Assembly (NCBI GenBank): GCA_027943335.1
Contig: BSBK01001115.1
Coordinates: 62,001 to 126,000, forward strand
Length of the DNA stretch: 64,000 bases
Origin: Chamaecyparis obtusa
Taxonomy: Eukaryota > Streptophyta > Pinopsida > Cupressales > Cupressaceae
Direction of reading: 5' to 3'
The position numbers and the translations under genes were made by a program. Below, in pieces: positions 45,250 to 57,411 of the stretch; the first letter of the stretch is position 1; every line of letters starts with the position of its first letter. The notes beneath the pieces were generated by a model, which saw only the letters and a list, made by a program, of their open reading frames with translations, was not told the DNA's origin and did not search any database.

Positions 45250-46770
45250 CTACTCCTCATTAGACTCCACACAAACATCTTCAGTGTGAGAGTACCCTTG
45301 GTCCAATGGGGGAACAATCACCTGATTTCCCACCATCCCGGCATTGAACTCCACCAAATCATCAAGAGAGGCCACCACATTTCCATCAGTGTGGAAGATG
45401 TTCAAGGGCTCAGTGGAGAGCATCACTGGTGTAACCCCACACCCAACATAGGCATCCAAAGACAGGGAAACCGGTGTCTGAGACTGTGCTTGAGCAATTT
45501 CATTAGTCTGAAAGTTTTTCGAGGGCTCATGCAAAACCATCTCCTCCAAAGGTCTGTGATCAGGAATTTGAGAGGTCTCTTGTTGAAATCCTAGGATAAT
45601 CTGGCATTCCCAAGCCCTCGACAAGACTAATAAATCATTACAAGACTGTTTCTAAGCTACCTCCTACTTCTCCGACAACAGCATAGCTCGTTGTAATAAT
45701 CGAGCCTCCATAAGGTCTTTCCCCTTACCATTATTCCAACTAGAGCAATCCTTTGAGGCATGGTCTTCACTCAAGAAAACCTCACAAATCAATAACTCAA
45801 CTTCATAAGATAAAGGTTGTCTCCAAGTTCCCTCAGAGGTTACCAATTCTACCATTTCTGGTAAAGGGTGACTAGCATTCCAAATGATGAAAATCCTTGG
45901 GAACATCTGTAGGGAGACTTTATCCACCATTTCAACTGCCTTAACAAAGGACCCTAGCTTTGCCCCAATGCTCTGATAAGATTCCTCATTCCAGTATTCA
46001 TGTGGGAGGCTTCGAAGACCCAACCATATAGGATAGGTGAAGATGGTTTCCTTTGTAGGAGCAAAGTTTGGTTCCCATTTGTTTAGAAAAAAGCCTTTCC
46101 CCTCTAAAAAATAAGGCCCACTATTTAGAAGCCAATCCCTATCCTAGGCACTGTCAACAACCACCATCACAAACCCATTCTCTAAAACTTTGAAACTTTT
46201 AACAGAGCCCCACTATTTATCACACCAAAATTTGATCTTGCTAACTGTAGGCCACTCCCCACCCTATTTCAAGAAAAAGGCATGGTCTTTCAGGAAGCTT
46301 ACCATTTCCATGACCGAAGGGTTGGAGATGTTCAGACCTACCACCCTGCACTGTTGAAATGCTAGCTCCACATCCATCTTTTGATATTGTTCTATCACAA
46401 TCTTAGGTTTCTAGAACTTCCGCGCCACTTGACTATAATCAACATTACCCCCAAGGGCCGTGGATGTGAAACGTCTAACAGAGTGGCCTCCATAGCCATT
46501 TCCATAGCTCCTATGCCCAAAAGATCTTTCCTCATTGAAATATTTCTACTCCCAACAAGAACTAGCTGGAACCCTTCCATTTGAAAGCCCTTCACCTTTC
46601 CTCTGATTCTGAGGGTGAAAGGGCCCTCTGGCATCCCTATATACCCTACCTCTATGTCTCCTAAAAGGAGCCCTTCCATTGTGTACCTCATGATTCCAAA
46701 AGCCTACCTGAGAGCGACCACCATACCTGTGTGCGGGCCCTAGCGTCGACCTTGGTCTCCAACAGTCCAT
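45250..46770 (-). pseudogene. LINE ORF1 (DUF4283), decayed
   Basis: The ATG at 46,770 opens a basic Arg/Gly-rich N-terminus. The DUF4283-like part lies at about 46,290-45,900 (VVVDSA, WLLNSGPYFLEGKG, YPIWLGLRSLPHEYWNE, GAKLGSFVKAVEMVDK), followed by an acidic Ser/Glu-rich tail to about 44,980. It has at least five in-frame stops or shifts. No CCHC knuckle is evident, unlike the other two LINEs in the window. Confidence 0.8.
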
Positions 46771-46829
46771 TTTTTATGAAGAGTGAAAATATTAATATAG
46801 TAACATGTTACAAAGTAGTTACGAATTCT

Positions 46830-47698
46830 AATTTAAACTTAAATAAAAGTTGAATTTAATTCTAAAATAAAATCTATCTAAAAATAAGTTTAAGTTCCCT
46901 ATAATGACTTAGACTTTACTAAATATAATTTATTCTTTATAAAATTAAATTTATTTAATATACTTGAAACACCAAAATTCTTAATAATAATAATATCACC
47001 TTCTCTTTTTAATTGCTAGTGCAAAATTTATTTCCTGAATTTCAAAACAACATGTAGATAATTTATTTTTAAAATTTAAATACATAATTGCATTCATATT
47101 AAGTAGCTAAACAACTTGTAGGAAATAAATTTTGAATTTAGGCCTTTTTTATTTTGAATAATTTTCAAGAAATTTTTGAAGTACAAAAACAAAATTCTTA
47201 AAAATATTAAATCACATGCTTATTCAAATCAAATTTCTAATTAAGTATATTTAATCAAAGCTTTTCAATTTTGAAATAACACCATATTAATATAACTCAA
47301 TTAGAAATTTAAATATTACTTAAATCCGCAACCCCTTATTTTGAAATCTCAATGTCATAATAATCATGATACTTAACTATTTCGAATTAACATAATATCA
47401 TACTTGGCATCATGGGTATCATGAAACCCCATGTTTATCCCTCCACACATGGGGAGACTCTGCACAATCCTAGGTCACTTCCTACTACCTCATTCAAGGT
47501 TACTCTACCCTCCCAAGGGTGAGTGTGTCTTGAAGAATCTCATTCAAAAATAAATTTTACGAATGAAAAACAACAAATTACACATCAAGAAATTTAAGGC
47601 AAAACCATAAAAATAGTAAGAACTCCATTAATGGAGCTCCAAGCTCACATAAATGTTAAGAAAACATTTAAACTACAAAAAGTCAACCTTACTCCAAG
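46830..47698. other. Solo-LTR sequence between LINE and TIR element
   Basis: AT-rich, no gene or motif recognised. It continues the solo LTR interrupted at 39,674. Confidence 0.5.
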
Positions 47699-48693
47699 GG
47701 GTGAACCCACAATAGTGGGTTGCACTTTTTTGCTTGAACAAACACTGAACTCTACATTTTGAAAAAAAATAAAAAAATTCAAATGCATATTATCCTTAAA
47801 CCGTTTGAAATTGGAAGATGAAGTAAATTAGAGTCTTTTAATCTTTTCTATCTACATTCTAAAGATATTTTATATTTTTATTTTTTAATTTATTTGAATA
47901 GCTTTTTTTTTCTCACACGAAAACTGGTATGTTGCTGAAAACGTTATTTTCAAAGAGTTGCATTGTTTTCATAGAGCATAATTTTTTTTTTCTAAAATAG
48001 ATATCAATGTTCTTTCGAATTTAGTTTTGTAACATCGATAAAGAGGGCATGCAATTGGTTTGACGACATTATCACTATTATTGCAATTTTATTAACGCTT
48101 GAAGTTGACTAAACCGTAATTTTAACATACCTTGACTACATAGCTTATAACTTGTCGTATATTTATCAAATTTCATTTTTTTATTTTTTTTTATAGAAAG
48201 AGAACTTCAATACATAGGGCATAGATATTTTTTAGAATTTTTTTCTCTCGTTTAATATTTTTCTATGAGTGTCAAACATAGAGGTAAACATACGGTGAAA
48301 TATCTATGTTTAGTAAAAATAAACATACAAGTCATAATAAACTTAATATATATTAACATTATAATAATTAGAAATAATTTTCTCATCAGTACCTTACTAC
48401 ATAGATAGGTTTGTCAAATGGATTCATTTGATCTACCAAAAGATAAAGTCAAAGTGAATTTTTGTCAGTATTTTAATAGGTGCGAAAGAGACTTCATTGT
48501 AGGTATGAATGAGGAGTATAGATGTTATATCAATTTTTTTTTTCATCTAAGAGGCTTTGAGATAACCATTTGTAATTAGTTCCTTCAAATGGAACCTCTC
48601 AAAGCTTAAATTATCATATTTTATTAAAAATGTGTTATTTCAAAAAAAATCAGCATGTCTAAAAAAGTGTAACCCACTATTGTGGGGTCACCC
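47699..48693. mobile_element. 995-bp non-autonomous DNA transposon with about 33-bp TIRs
   Basis: Left end GGGTGAACCCACAATAGTGG and right end (reverse complement) GGGTGACCCCACAATAGTGG match at about 31 of the first 33 positions. AAG flanks both ends (47,696-47,698 and 48,694-48,696), a possible 3-bp target duplication. The TIR contains its own short palindrome CCCAC-AATA-GTGGG. The interior is AT-rich without coding potential. Superfamily uncertain; a 3-bp duplication fits PIF/Harbinger or CACTA, but neither diagnostic end is present. Confidence 0.75.
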
Positions 48694-48696
48694 AAG

Positions 48697-49843
48697 CCTA
48701 GGGTTGAATTCTAAAAATGAGCTCTCCTTCCAAGAAAATCCCTTCTTTAGCTTCTTCCAATTCAAAAATGGTTTCTAAAACTAGAGAGTGGGTGAACACT
48801 GAAGCTTTTCCTAAAACCCTTCCTATAAAGGCAAACCTCCTAAAATATAGGAACCAATCAAAGGTGGGGAAGAAACTTTCATCCCCTTCTTCCCACTTGC
48901 CTTCCTTCTCCATAAATGGAGTTAAATGTAAGTTTGGGAAGAAAATAGAGGTTAGCCAAAACTACACAACTTTCAAATTCGCACAGCTGTGAAAAAGAGA
49001 CTTTAGGGGATTCATAAATGTGATTAAAGGCTCTTAATGAGCTGAAAATGACCCCTAACCCCTAAGGTACCAACCTGGGTAGCTAAAATTGACCCTGGTT
49101 ACCTTATGCAAGCCCAAAAGACCCACCTAAACCCCACCTAAAGTTTATCCACGGATTTCAAGTCAGGGTTGACTATCTAGAAACTTCCCAACCCATGGTA
49201 ACATGGTACTACACTTTGGTTAACCCCTAGTTAGCCCTTGACTTAACCAAAATACAATTTACTAACCATGCCAACATTTATGCAACAATTGTCAAAATTG
49301 GCACAATTAATTTAAACAAATGACATGGCTTAATCACATTCACGAATAAACAACTATACAACGAGGTCCACATTTCTTTGTACAAAGAGGACCTTGGAAT
49401 GCACAACATTTAACATAAGTTTCATTATTGAGTTCCTGATTTTTGATCCATAGTCAACTATTCTTGCACACTCATTACACACAACAGTAGATCCAAAATA
49501 ACATGATATAAAACACAATACATCATCAATACTATATGGTATAAAACTATGTCTATGATTGAATTAACTAACATATCATTAGTTTTTTAAACCAATTTTC
49601 CATCACAATAGTATTTAACATCATAATACATCATATATGACATCATCAAAATTGAAACTAAATCAAAACATATAGTATCTCGAGTGTACATTACTTACAT
49701 AATCAAGTACCGAACATATAACATAGGATTCAACAGATCCTCAAATACATAAGTGTTTTAATAGTCTAAGTATGTCCACAAAATAAGCACTGAAAGCATG
49801 GAAATAAAAGCAGTAAAACTATGACTGTCAGGTAGGTCTCACA
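48697..49843. other. Solo-LTR sequence after the TIR element
   Basis: No recognised gene. A 91-codon plus frame (48,717-48,992) begins soon after the TIR but has no domain. The remainder is AT-rich, ending GTCTCACA before the TTATT duplication. Confidence 0.5.
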
Positions 49844-50667
49844 TTATTTAATTAATTAACTATTCCAATTCATACAAATTGCTCAATTTTTAATCTTAAA
49901 TTTATATTTCAATTTTATTAACTGAATATGCAAATTTAATTGCATAAAAATGTTTAATTAATCAATTAATATTTTTAGCATATTTTTTGATAATTAAATA
50001 CCAATGCATTAATTTATTATAAGGAATTAAAACTAATGCCTATGTTAAGTCTCTTAACTCAACCTTCTAATTAGAACTTATAAATCAATTTGTTTTAACT
50101 AGTAATTACAATTAATAGCTTTAGCACCACTTAATAAGCAACTTGATAAATAATATCAATTTATATTATTTGAACATTTAATTTAGATTTTAATTTAATA
50201 TTTAACTAAACCTTTATTTTCATAATTAGACTTTTAATTAAGTCTTTTAAATCATCAATGATATTTAATTAATTTTCATTAATTAAATATCTATATATTT
50301 AATATTTTAATATCCAAGATATAATTATTTTAATCTCATAATTAATCTTAATTAAATCTTTAATGAATTAATAACACAAAATTCACATAAAGACACTTGA
50401 CAAACAAACACGAAAGACATCACCTTGACCAAACTCACAAAATAATAATCAAGCTCAAAGAAAGGGTTCACGAATGACATCACCTTGACAAATTCAGAGG
50501 GTAGAAGATAAGATACTTGTCCATTATTTGAGGACAATAGTTGGCTTAAGTTGGGATTTAGACCTAGATGATATTTCCCCTATCTTACCATTGACGATAG
50601 AGCACGCTCATCTTGACAATTCAGGGAAGTCGATGTCCAGTACTTGAAATCATGCATAAAAGATGAG

Positions 50668-50746
<79 letters not shown>

Positions 50747-51070
50747 TGAGGATCAGATGATCGTGTGGATCTCGCAAGAAAGTAATTACAACTGTCTCTC
50801 AACCACATCAGGCACATCAAACATAAATATATAAAAGATACATGCCAACCATACACATGCAAGTATGAAGTTAGTAAAAACTATAACATAAATAACATCA
50901 TTAAATGTAAATAACTCTCATCGTCTAACTAACATGATATAAATCAAATGATTAAAGTATCATAGAAATGAATCATTAAATATAACCAAAGATATAATAT
51001 TCATAAAAAAAAATAGTCTAAATGAGTTGGCATCATAAACATAAATGGCAATAAAGGGGTGGGCATTACA
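49844..51070 (-). repeat. 3' LTR of the large element, proximal part
   Basis: It resumes after the solo LTR and aligns with 58,435-58,558. It ends GGGCATTACA on the plus strand, complementary to the TGTAATGCCC start of an LTR on the minus strand, directly beside a polypurine tract. Confidence 0.78.
50671..50745. repeat. (AT)n microsatellite, about 75 bp
   Basis: An uninterrupted dinucleotide run inside the LTR. Tyr-Ile frames here are not genes. Confidence 0.97.
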
Positions 51071-51085
51071 TTCTCTCCCCCTTAA
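51071..51085 (-). other. Polypurine tract of the large element
   Basis: On the minus strand TTTAAGGGGGAGAGAA abuts TGTAATGCCC. It fixes the direction of the host element and the inner edge of its 3' LTR. Confidence 0.8.
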
Positions 51086-51153
51086 ATTAGGCTTACTCCT
51101 AGAAGCCAACAATAATGACTAAGATAGAGTAGAAGCCAAAATCTACTACCTAC

Positions 51154-52147
51154 TGTACACACTAAAATATGCACTTCTATGAACCATTACATGCAAGGTT
51201 GCTCAAGAATGAGGCCTCACAAAGCGGCTCATAGCTCTCTATGCATGGAGTTGCAAGGGACTATGATGTATTTGCTCTCAGCTAGAGCTACAAGCTTGTG
51301 ACCTTGCTAGTCAACCACACAATGAGAGATTCAAGTGAAGACAAGGACAACAATGACAATATCTCCAAGAATCCAAATGGAAATGAAATGCAAATGCAAC
51401 TAGTATGAATGTGCAAGACTAATCTATCAAATGAAATGCAAACTAAGCTATGAAAAGAAGTACAATAGATTCCAAGCCCCTTAATTAAGCTATGTGAGAT
51501 CTATTCTATTGCATAAAAGGAAATCTAATCTATGATGCCATGAATGTGATTATGAAAGCAAAACTATTATGAAATGCAACTAAAATGATGAAAGCAACAA
51601 GTCTTCAATGTCTTCACAAAGCTCCAAATGTACCTAGAAAACCTGCAGCATAACAATAGCATAAAATATGGATATATGAAAATGAAGGAGAGAGCTCTCC
51701 TTTTATAAGAAATGAAGTGAAATGGACCATTGAGATTAAGAGGCAAAAAGTCTTAATCAGCGGTGGAGCTTGAAAGAGGAGCAATCCATGTGCACAAGTA
51801 TCCTCCAATGAGAGTGAAGTGTTGACTTTTGAGCCTCATGTGAGACAAAAAGTGCTTTTTCCCTTTTTATAAAATAGGAATAATGCTTTATTTGTGCAAC
51901 TTAGGATAAGAGGAAAAGTGGAGGCTTTTTTATTTAATTGAAAGGGGAGGAAATATTCCTTTTAATTAAATAAAGACTTAGGATAAATGGTTAGCCCATA
52001 GGATAAAATCCAATATATGATCGAAATTAAGATTTGATCAAGAGACTGATAATGTTGAAAATATTGATAAATGATCAAAATGATTCAGGATTGATAAATT
52101 GAATAAATGGGGCCCAAAGTCTAGGCGACCATTTTAGGGTGCATACA
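51154..52147 (-). repeat. Array LTR 1 (994 bp)
   Basis: TGTACACAC...GTGCATACA on the plus strand; on the minus strand it starts TGTATGCACCC like the 29,034 LTR. CCTAC lies on both sides. Confidence 0.93.
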
Positions 52148-52476
52148 CCTACAAATGTCCCACAAAGAATAAAATGAACATAACCATCACTCAATCACAC
52201 ATCACACCAAAACTAATACAAAACATTCCATAATTATCCATTCACATCTAGACACATATATCCCATCACTAAGAGCAATATAATTATGATTTAAGCGTAA
52301 ACTGAAAATTACATTGGTCAATAACTCATCATTTACCATTTTTTAATAGATCTAGATCTTTATTCATTCCTCATTACAAAAAATATCTAGTAATCAATTG
52401 TATAAAACACATATTCGTATCTACATTGAATAATAATTTGAGAAGTTTATGCAAATCGAGTTAATGCAACACTCAC

Positions 52477-52878
52477 TCATAACCATAAGTCACTGCCAGG
52501 TACAGACACAGTATCGCACGATACTTCGCCCGACACCAGGCGATACTTCTCAGTCCGCGCGATATTTCGCCTTATGCCAGGCGATATACCTCAGTACTGG
52601 TGGGCGATATACTCCAGGCGGGTCGGGCGATAGTCCATCAGGGGCGAACTATCGCGCGATATTTCTCTTCAAAGCAGGCGATATTCCTAGCAAGCGCGAA
52701 GTATCGCACCACTATACAAAGGTATATCGCGCGATATTTCTGAGAAGTATCGCGCGATACTCTGAGACAGAAAACCAGAGACTGAAAATCAAGCCGAAAA
52801 TTGACGAAAATTTTGACGGAAAATGCAGAATTAAAGGGACAAAGCTAATCTACTCAGCCCCACGGTGGGCGCCAGAAA
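52477..52878 (-). repeat. Leader fragment with palindromic GCGATA/TATCGC cluster and PBS
   Basis: At 52,500-52,770 there are about nine GCGATA and five TATCGC words, several joined as TATCGCGCGATA. At 52,857-52,874 the minus strand reads TGGCGCCCACCGTGGGGC, a primer-binding sequence of the kind known for Tat/Ogre-lineage gypsy elements, four bases from LTR 2. The second copy is at 54,202-54,603 (PBS 54,582-54,599). Confidence 0.8.
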
Positions 52879-53872
52879 TGTACACACTAAAATATGCACT
52901 TCTATGAACCATTACATGCAAGGTTGCTCAAGAATGAGGCCTCACAAAGCGGCTCATAGCTCTCTATGCATGGAGTTGCAAGGGACTATGATGTATTTGC
53001 TCTCAGCTAGAGCTACAAGCTTGTGACCTTGCTAGTCAACCACACAATGAGAGATTCAAGTGAAGACAAGGGCAACAATGCCAATATCTCCAAGAATCCA
53101 AATGGAAATGAAATGCAAATGCAACTAGTATGAATGTGCAAGACTAATCTATCAAATGAAATGCAAACTAAGCTATGAAAAGAAGTACAATAGATTCCAA
53201 GCCCCTTAATTAAGCTATGTGAGATTTATTCTATTGCATAAAAGGAAATCTAATCTATGATGCCATGAATGTGATTATGAAAGCAAAACTATTATGAAAT
53301 GCAACTAAAATGATGAAAGCAACAAGTCTTCAATGTCTTCACAAAGCTCCAAATGTACCTAGAAAACCTGCAGCATAACAATAGCATAAAATATGGATAT
53401 ATGAAAATGAAGGAGAGAGCTCTCCTTTTATAAGAAATGAAGTGAAATGGACCATTGAGATTAAGAGGCAAAAAGTCTTAATCAGCGGTGGAGCTTGAAA
53501 GAGGAGCAATCCATGTGCACAAGTATCCTCCAATGAGAGTGAAGTGTTGACTTTTGAGCCTCATGTGAGACAAAAAGTGCTTTTTCCCTTTTTATAAAAT
53601 AGGAATAATGCTTTATTTGTGCAACTTAGGATAAGAGGAAAAGTGGAGGCTTTTTTATTTAATTGAAAGGGGAGGAAATATTCCTTTTAATTAAATAAAG
53701 ACTTAGGATAAATGGTTAGCCCATAGGATAAAATCCAATATATGATCGAAATTAGGATTTGATCAAGAGATTGATAATGTTGAAAATATTGATAAATGAT
53801 CAAAATGATTCAGGATTGATAAATTGAATAAATGGGGCCCAAAGTCTAGGCGACCATTTTAGGGTGCATACA
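52879..53872 (-). repeat. Array LTR 2 (994 bp)
   Basis: Differs from LTRs 1 and 3 at scattered single bases, for example GTGAGATTTATT where the others have GTGAGATCTATT. Confidence 0.93.
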
Positions 53873-54603
53873 CCTACAAATGTCCCACAAAGAATAAAAT
53901 GAACATAACCATCACTCAATCACACATCACACCAAAACTAATACAAAACATTCCATAATTATCCATTCACATCTAGACACATATATCCCATCACTAAGAG
54001 CAATATAATTATGATTTAAGCGTAAACTGAAAATTACATTGGTCAATAACTCATCATTTACCATTTTTTAATAGATCTAGATCTTTATTCATTCCTCATT
54101 ACAAAAAATATCTAGTAATCAATTGTATAAAACACATATTCGTATCTACATTGAATAATAATTTGAGAAGTTTATGCAAATCGAGTTAATGCAACACTCA
54201 CTCATAACCATAAGTCACTGCCAGGTACAGACACAGTATCGCACGATACTTCGCCCGACACCAGGCGATACTTCTCAGTCCGCGCGATATTTCGCCTTAT
54301 GCCAGGCGATATACCTCAGTACTGGTGGGCGATATACTCCAGGCGGGTCGGGTGATAGTCCATCAGGGGCGAACTATCGCGCGATATTTCTCTTCAAAAC
54401 AGGCGATATTCCTAGCAAGCGCGAAGTATCGCACCACTATACAAAGGTATATCGCGCGATATTTCTGAGAAGTATCGCGCGATACTCTGAGACAGAAAAC
54501 CAGAGACTGAAAATCAAGCCGAAAATTGACGAAAATTTTGACGGAAAATGCAGAATTAAAGGGACAAAGCTAATCTACTCAGCCCCACGGTGGGCGCCAG
54601 AAA

Positions 54604-55597
54604 TGTACACACTAAAATATGCACTTCTATGAACCATTACATGCAAGGTTGCTCAAGAATGAGGCCTCACAAAGCGGCTCATAGCTCTCTATGCATGGAG
54701 TTGCAAGGGACTATGATGTATTTGCTCTCAGCTAGAGCTACAAGCTTGTGACCTTGCTAGTCAACCACACAATGAGAGATTCAAGTGAAGACAAGGGCAA
54801 CAATGCCAATATCTCCAAGAATCCAAATGGAAATGAAATGCAAATGCAACTAGTATGAATGTGCAAGACTAATCTATCAAATGAAATGCAAACTAAGCTA
54901 TGAAAAGAAGTACAATAGATTCCAAGCCCCTTAATTAAGCTATGTGAGATCTATTCTATTGCATAAAAGGAAATCTAATCTATGATGCCATGAATGTGAT
55001 TATGAAAGCAAAACTATTATGAAATGCAACTAAAATGATGAAAGCAACAAGTCTTCAATGTCTTCACAAAGCTCCAAATGTACCTAGAAAACCTGCAGCA
55101 TAACAATAGCATAAAATATGAATATATGAAAATGAAGGAGAGAGCTCTCCTTTTATAAGAAATGAAGTGAAATGGACCATTGAGATTAAGAGGCAAAAAG
55201 TCTTAATCAGCGGTGGAGCTTGAAAGAGGAGCAATCCATGTGCACAAGTATCCTCCAATGAGAGTGAAGTGTTGACTTTTGAGCCTCATGTGAGACAAAA
55301 AGTGCTTTTTCCCTTTTTATAAAATAGGAATAATGCTTTATTTGTGCAACTTAGGATAAGAGGAAAAGTGGAGGCTTTTTTATTTAATTGAAAGGGGAGG
55401 AAATATTCCTTTTAATTAAATAAAGACTTAGGATAAATGGTTAGCCCATAGGATAAAATCCAATATATGATCGAAATTAGGATTTGATCAAGAGATTGAT
55501 AATGTTGAAAATATTGATAAATGATCAAAATGATTCAGGATTGATAAATTGAATAAATGGGGCCCAAAGTCTAGGCGACCATTTTAGGGTGCATACA
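54604..55597 (-). repeat. Array LTR 3 (994 bp)
   Basis: Same ends and length as LTRs 1 and 2. It is followed by single-copy flank that diverges from the array at 55,927 (ACTCAC|ACAAGACT against ACTCAC|TCATAACC in the array). Confidence 0.93.
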
Positions 55598-55926
55598 CCT
55601 ACAAATGTCCCACAAAGAATAAAATGAACATAACCATCACTCAATCACACATCACACCAAAACTAATACAAAACATTCTATAATTATCCATTCACATCTA
55701 GACACATATATCCCATCACTAAGAGCAATATAATTATGATTTAAGCGTAAACTGAAAATTACATTGGTCAATAACTCATCATTTACCATTTTTTAATAGA
55801 TCTAGATCTTTATTCATTCCTCATTACAAAAAATATCTAGTAATCAATTGTATAAAACACATATTCGTATCTACATTGAATAATAATTTGAGAAGTTTAT
55901 GCAAATCGAGTTAATGCAACACTCAC

Positions 55927-57395
55927 ACAAGACTACTTAATACAAAATTCTTTTCATTTTCACATACAAACATAGTACAATCTCTGTGATATCCTCCCTT
56001 ACACCTACTATCAGAGGTCCATAACAAACATGACAGAAACAACACTTATCACAACACATGGCCAACAAAACCAAACATTTGCAGCAGCCACCACAAAAAT
56101 TCAATAAGGTAAAACCCCAGTGAGGGAAATACCAAGTTTAAACATTAAATTATGAAAATAGTGCACTACTTTCAACAATAAATCAAGTGTGACCAATGTC
56201 ACAAAATAGATAGTGAAAGGAGAGTTAGGTGACCAGTTAAGCATAAGAAAGTTCAAAATTTAAATGCTAGCCCACACACAATACAAACAATTCATCAATA
56301 ACCAAAATAATTTATAAATCATAACACATTTCACATAACAAGGTGACTAGTGTCAGGTCACACTCAAGTAAGTAATCACTTCACAAAAATCATGGATCCA
56401 ATATACTAGACACGTTAGAGAGTGTACCCAAACACAATGGACAACTAAATCATCCATGCTTTTCTACAATCATCTTTTACATAATCATATGCAAATGTAT
56501 CTATTCAATTCTTCAAAAATGCTACAATTAGTTTATACATTACAATGGTTCTCATATGAATGCAATACCTAATTTAATTGGGGACCTAAGTCCTTGACCC
56601 AATTGGTCTATTACGAAGAAAAAACTATCTAATCTTATAAATGCACATCTCATAATAAATGATACATTATTCCTAATTAATGCACAATGTATTTCAATAT
56701 AAATGAAATTATTATTAATTATTTCCTAATGTTGAAATGAATCCTATACTTTCAAATCTGATTTATAACACTCACATAATACAATATGCACCACTTAAAT
56801 AGGATCTAATAAATAACATACAAGTATAGTCATCAAGCCAAACAATAATATCATGTCACCAGGGACATAGCAATAGGGTCACTCAAAGGACATAATTTTT
56901 AAACAGATACATGGGTTATCAATAAGGAGCTCCTCAAACTAGGACACTCATCACCAAGAAGTATCATATAAATCCTAAACAACATCACTCATCAAGTATC
57001 ATGCTAGGTCAAATAAGGCAACCTAACCATGATAGTCAATCATTCATACGGACAAACCACACAAGGGCTACAAGAAGCAAACCAACTAATCACTCGCAAC
57101 AAAACATTCACATAGATGATTACCAACTTCATGAGCAACAACATGGCTAGAGATCCCAGTGTTCTAACACAGGTCCTACCAACGAATTGAGCCTCAATAG
57201 GTATTTCACCTCTATCAATCAATAGACAAAGCAATATCTCAAAGAAGCTTGAGAGAAAGCAAATACATAAATGTTTAATTGCAATATAATAATTCTCAAA
57301 TACAAAAGATTTATGTGTCTATGTTTTTATTTCAAGTTAAACAACTAGACACATAATGAGCATACAAATCCCCAGAGTTCCTAGTGTAGCAACTC
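55927..57395 (-). other. Internal region of the large element, non-coding
   Basis: AT-rich sequence with no recognised frame, from the array to the primer-binding site. It ends in GTTGCTACAC-type sequence (minus strand) after the PBS. The 65-codon minus frame at 57,040-57,234 is not recognised. Confidence 0.55.
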
Positions 57396-57411
57396 GGGCT
57401 CTGATACTAAG
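57396..57411 (-). other. Primer-binding site of the large element
   Basis: On the minus strand CTTAGTATCAGAGCCC follows the LTR end; it matches the iMet site TGGTATCAGAGCC apart from the first two bases. Confidence 0.7.

Larger units (their letters stand above)
39675..46816 (-). mobile_element. Full-length L1-type LINE (7.1 kb)
   Basis: The poly(A) tail appears as a T run at 39,674-39,687. Flanks AGTTACTAATTCT (39,662-39,674) and AGTTACGAATTCT (46,817-46,829) form a 13-bp target duplication with one change. ORF1, endonuclease, RT, zinc-finger and RNase H regions occur in order. It sits inside the solo LTR. Several stops and frame changes show that it is inactive. Confidence 0.92.
38735..49843. 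mobile_element. Solo LTR-like insertion (about 3.0 kb net), nested
   Basis: Bounded by TGTAATGCCC and GTCTCACA with a perfect TTATT duplication (38,730-38,734 and 49,844-49,848). The other LTR of the host element is uninterrupted at this point, which proves insertion. After subtracting the LINE and the TIR element, about 3.0 kb of non-coding sequence remains with no duplicated ends, as expected of a solo LTR. It shares the TGTAATGCCC end with the host LTR, suggesting a related family. Confidence 0.7.
51154..55926 (-). repeat. 1725-bp tandem array: LTR + leader + captured flank
   Basis: LTRs at 51,154-52,147, 52,879-53,872 and 54,604-55,597 (994 bp each) recur every 1725 bp. The two gaps (52,148-52,878 and 53,873-54,603) each hold 329 bp of target flank, identical in layout to the single-copy flank at 55,598-55,926, and 402 bp of leader ending in a primer-binding site next to the following LTR. 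The target duplication CCTAC occurs at 51,149-51,153 and at 55,598-55,602, and also after each inner LTR. Copies differ by only a few bases. The repeated short frames (MEDTCAHG..., MQIELMQH...) are shadows. Confidence 0.93.

Noticed and set aside
51614..55258. Repeated 64- and 152-codon frames in the array
   Set aside because: They recur only because the DNA is tandemly repeated; they lie in an LTR and across the flank/leader joint.
51154..55926. CRISPR array or rDNA-like repeat
   Set aside because: Units are 1.7 kb with LTR ends, PBS and target duplication; no short direct repeats with unique spacers and no rRNA sequence.
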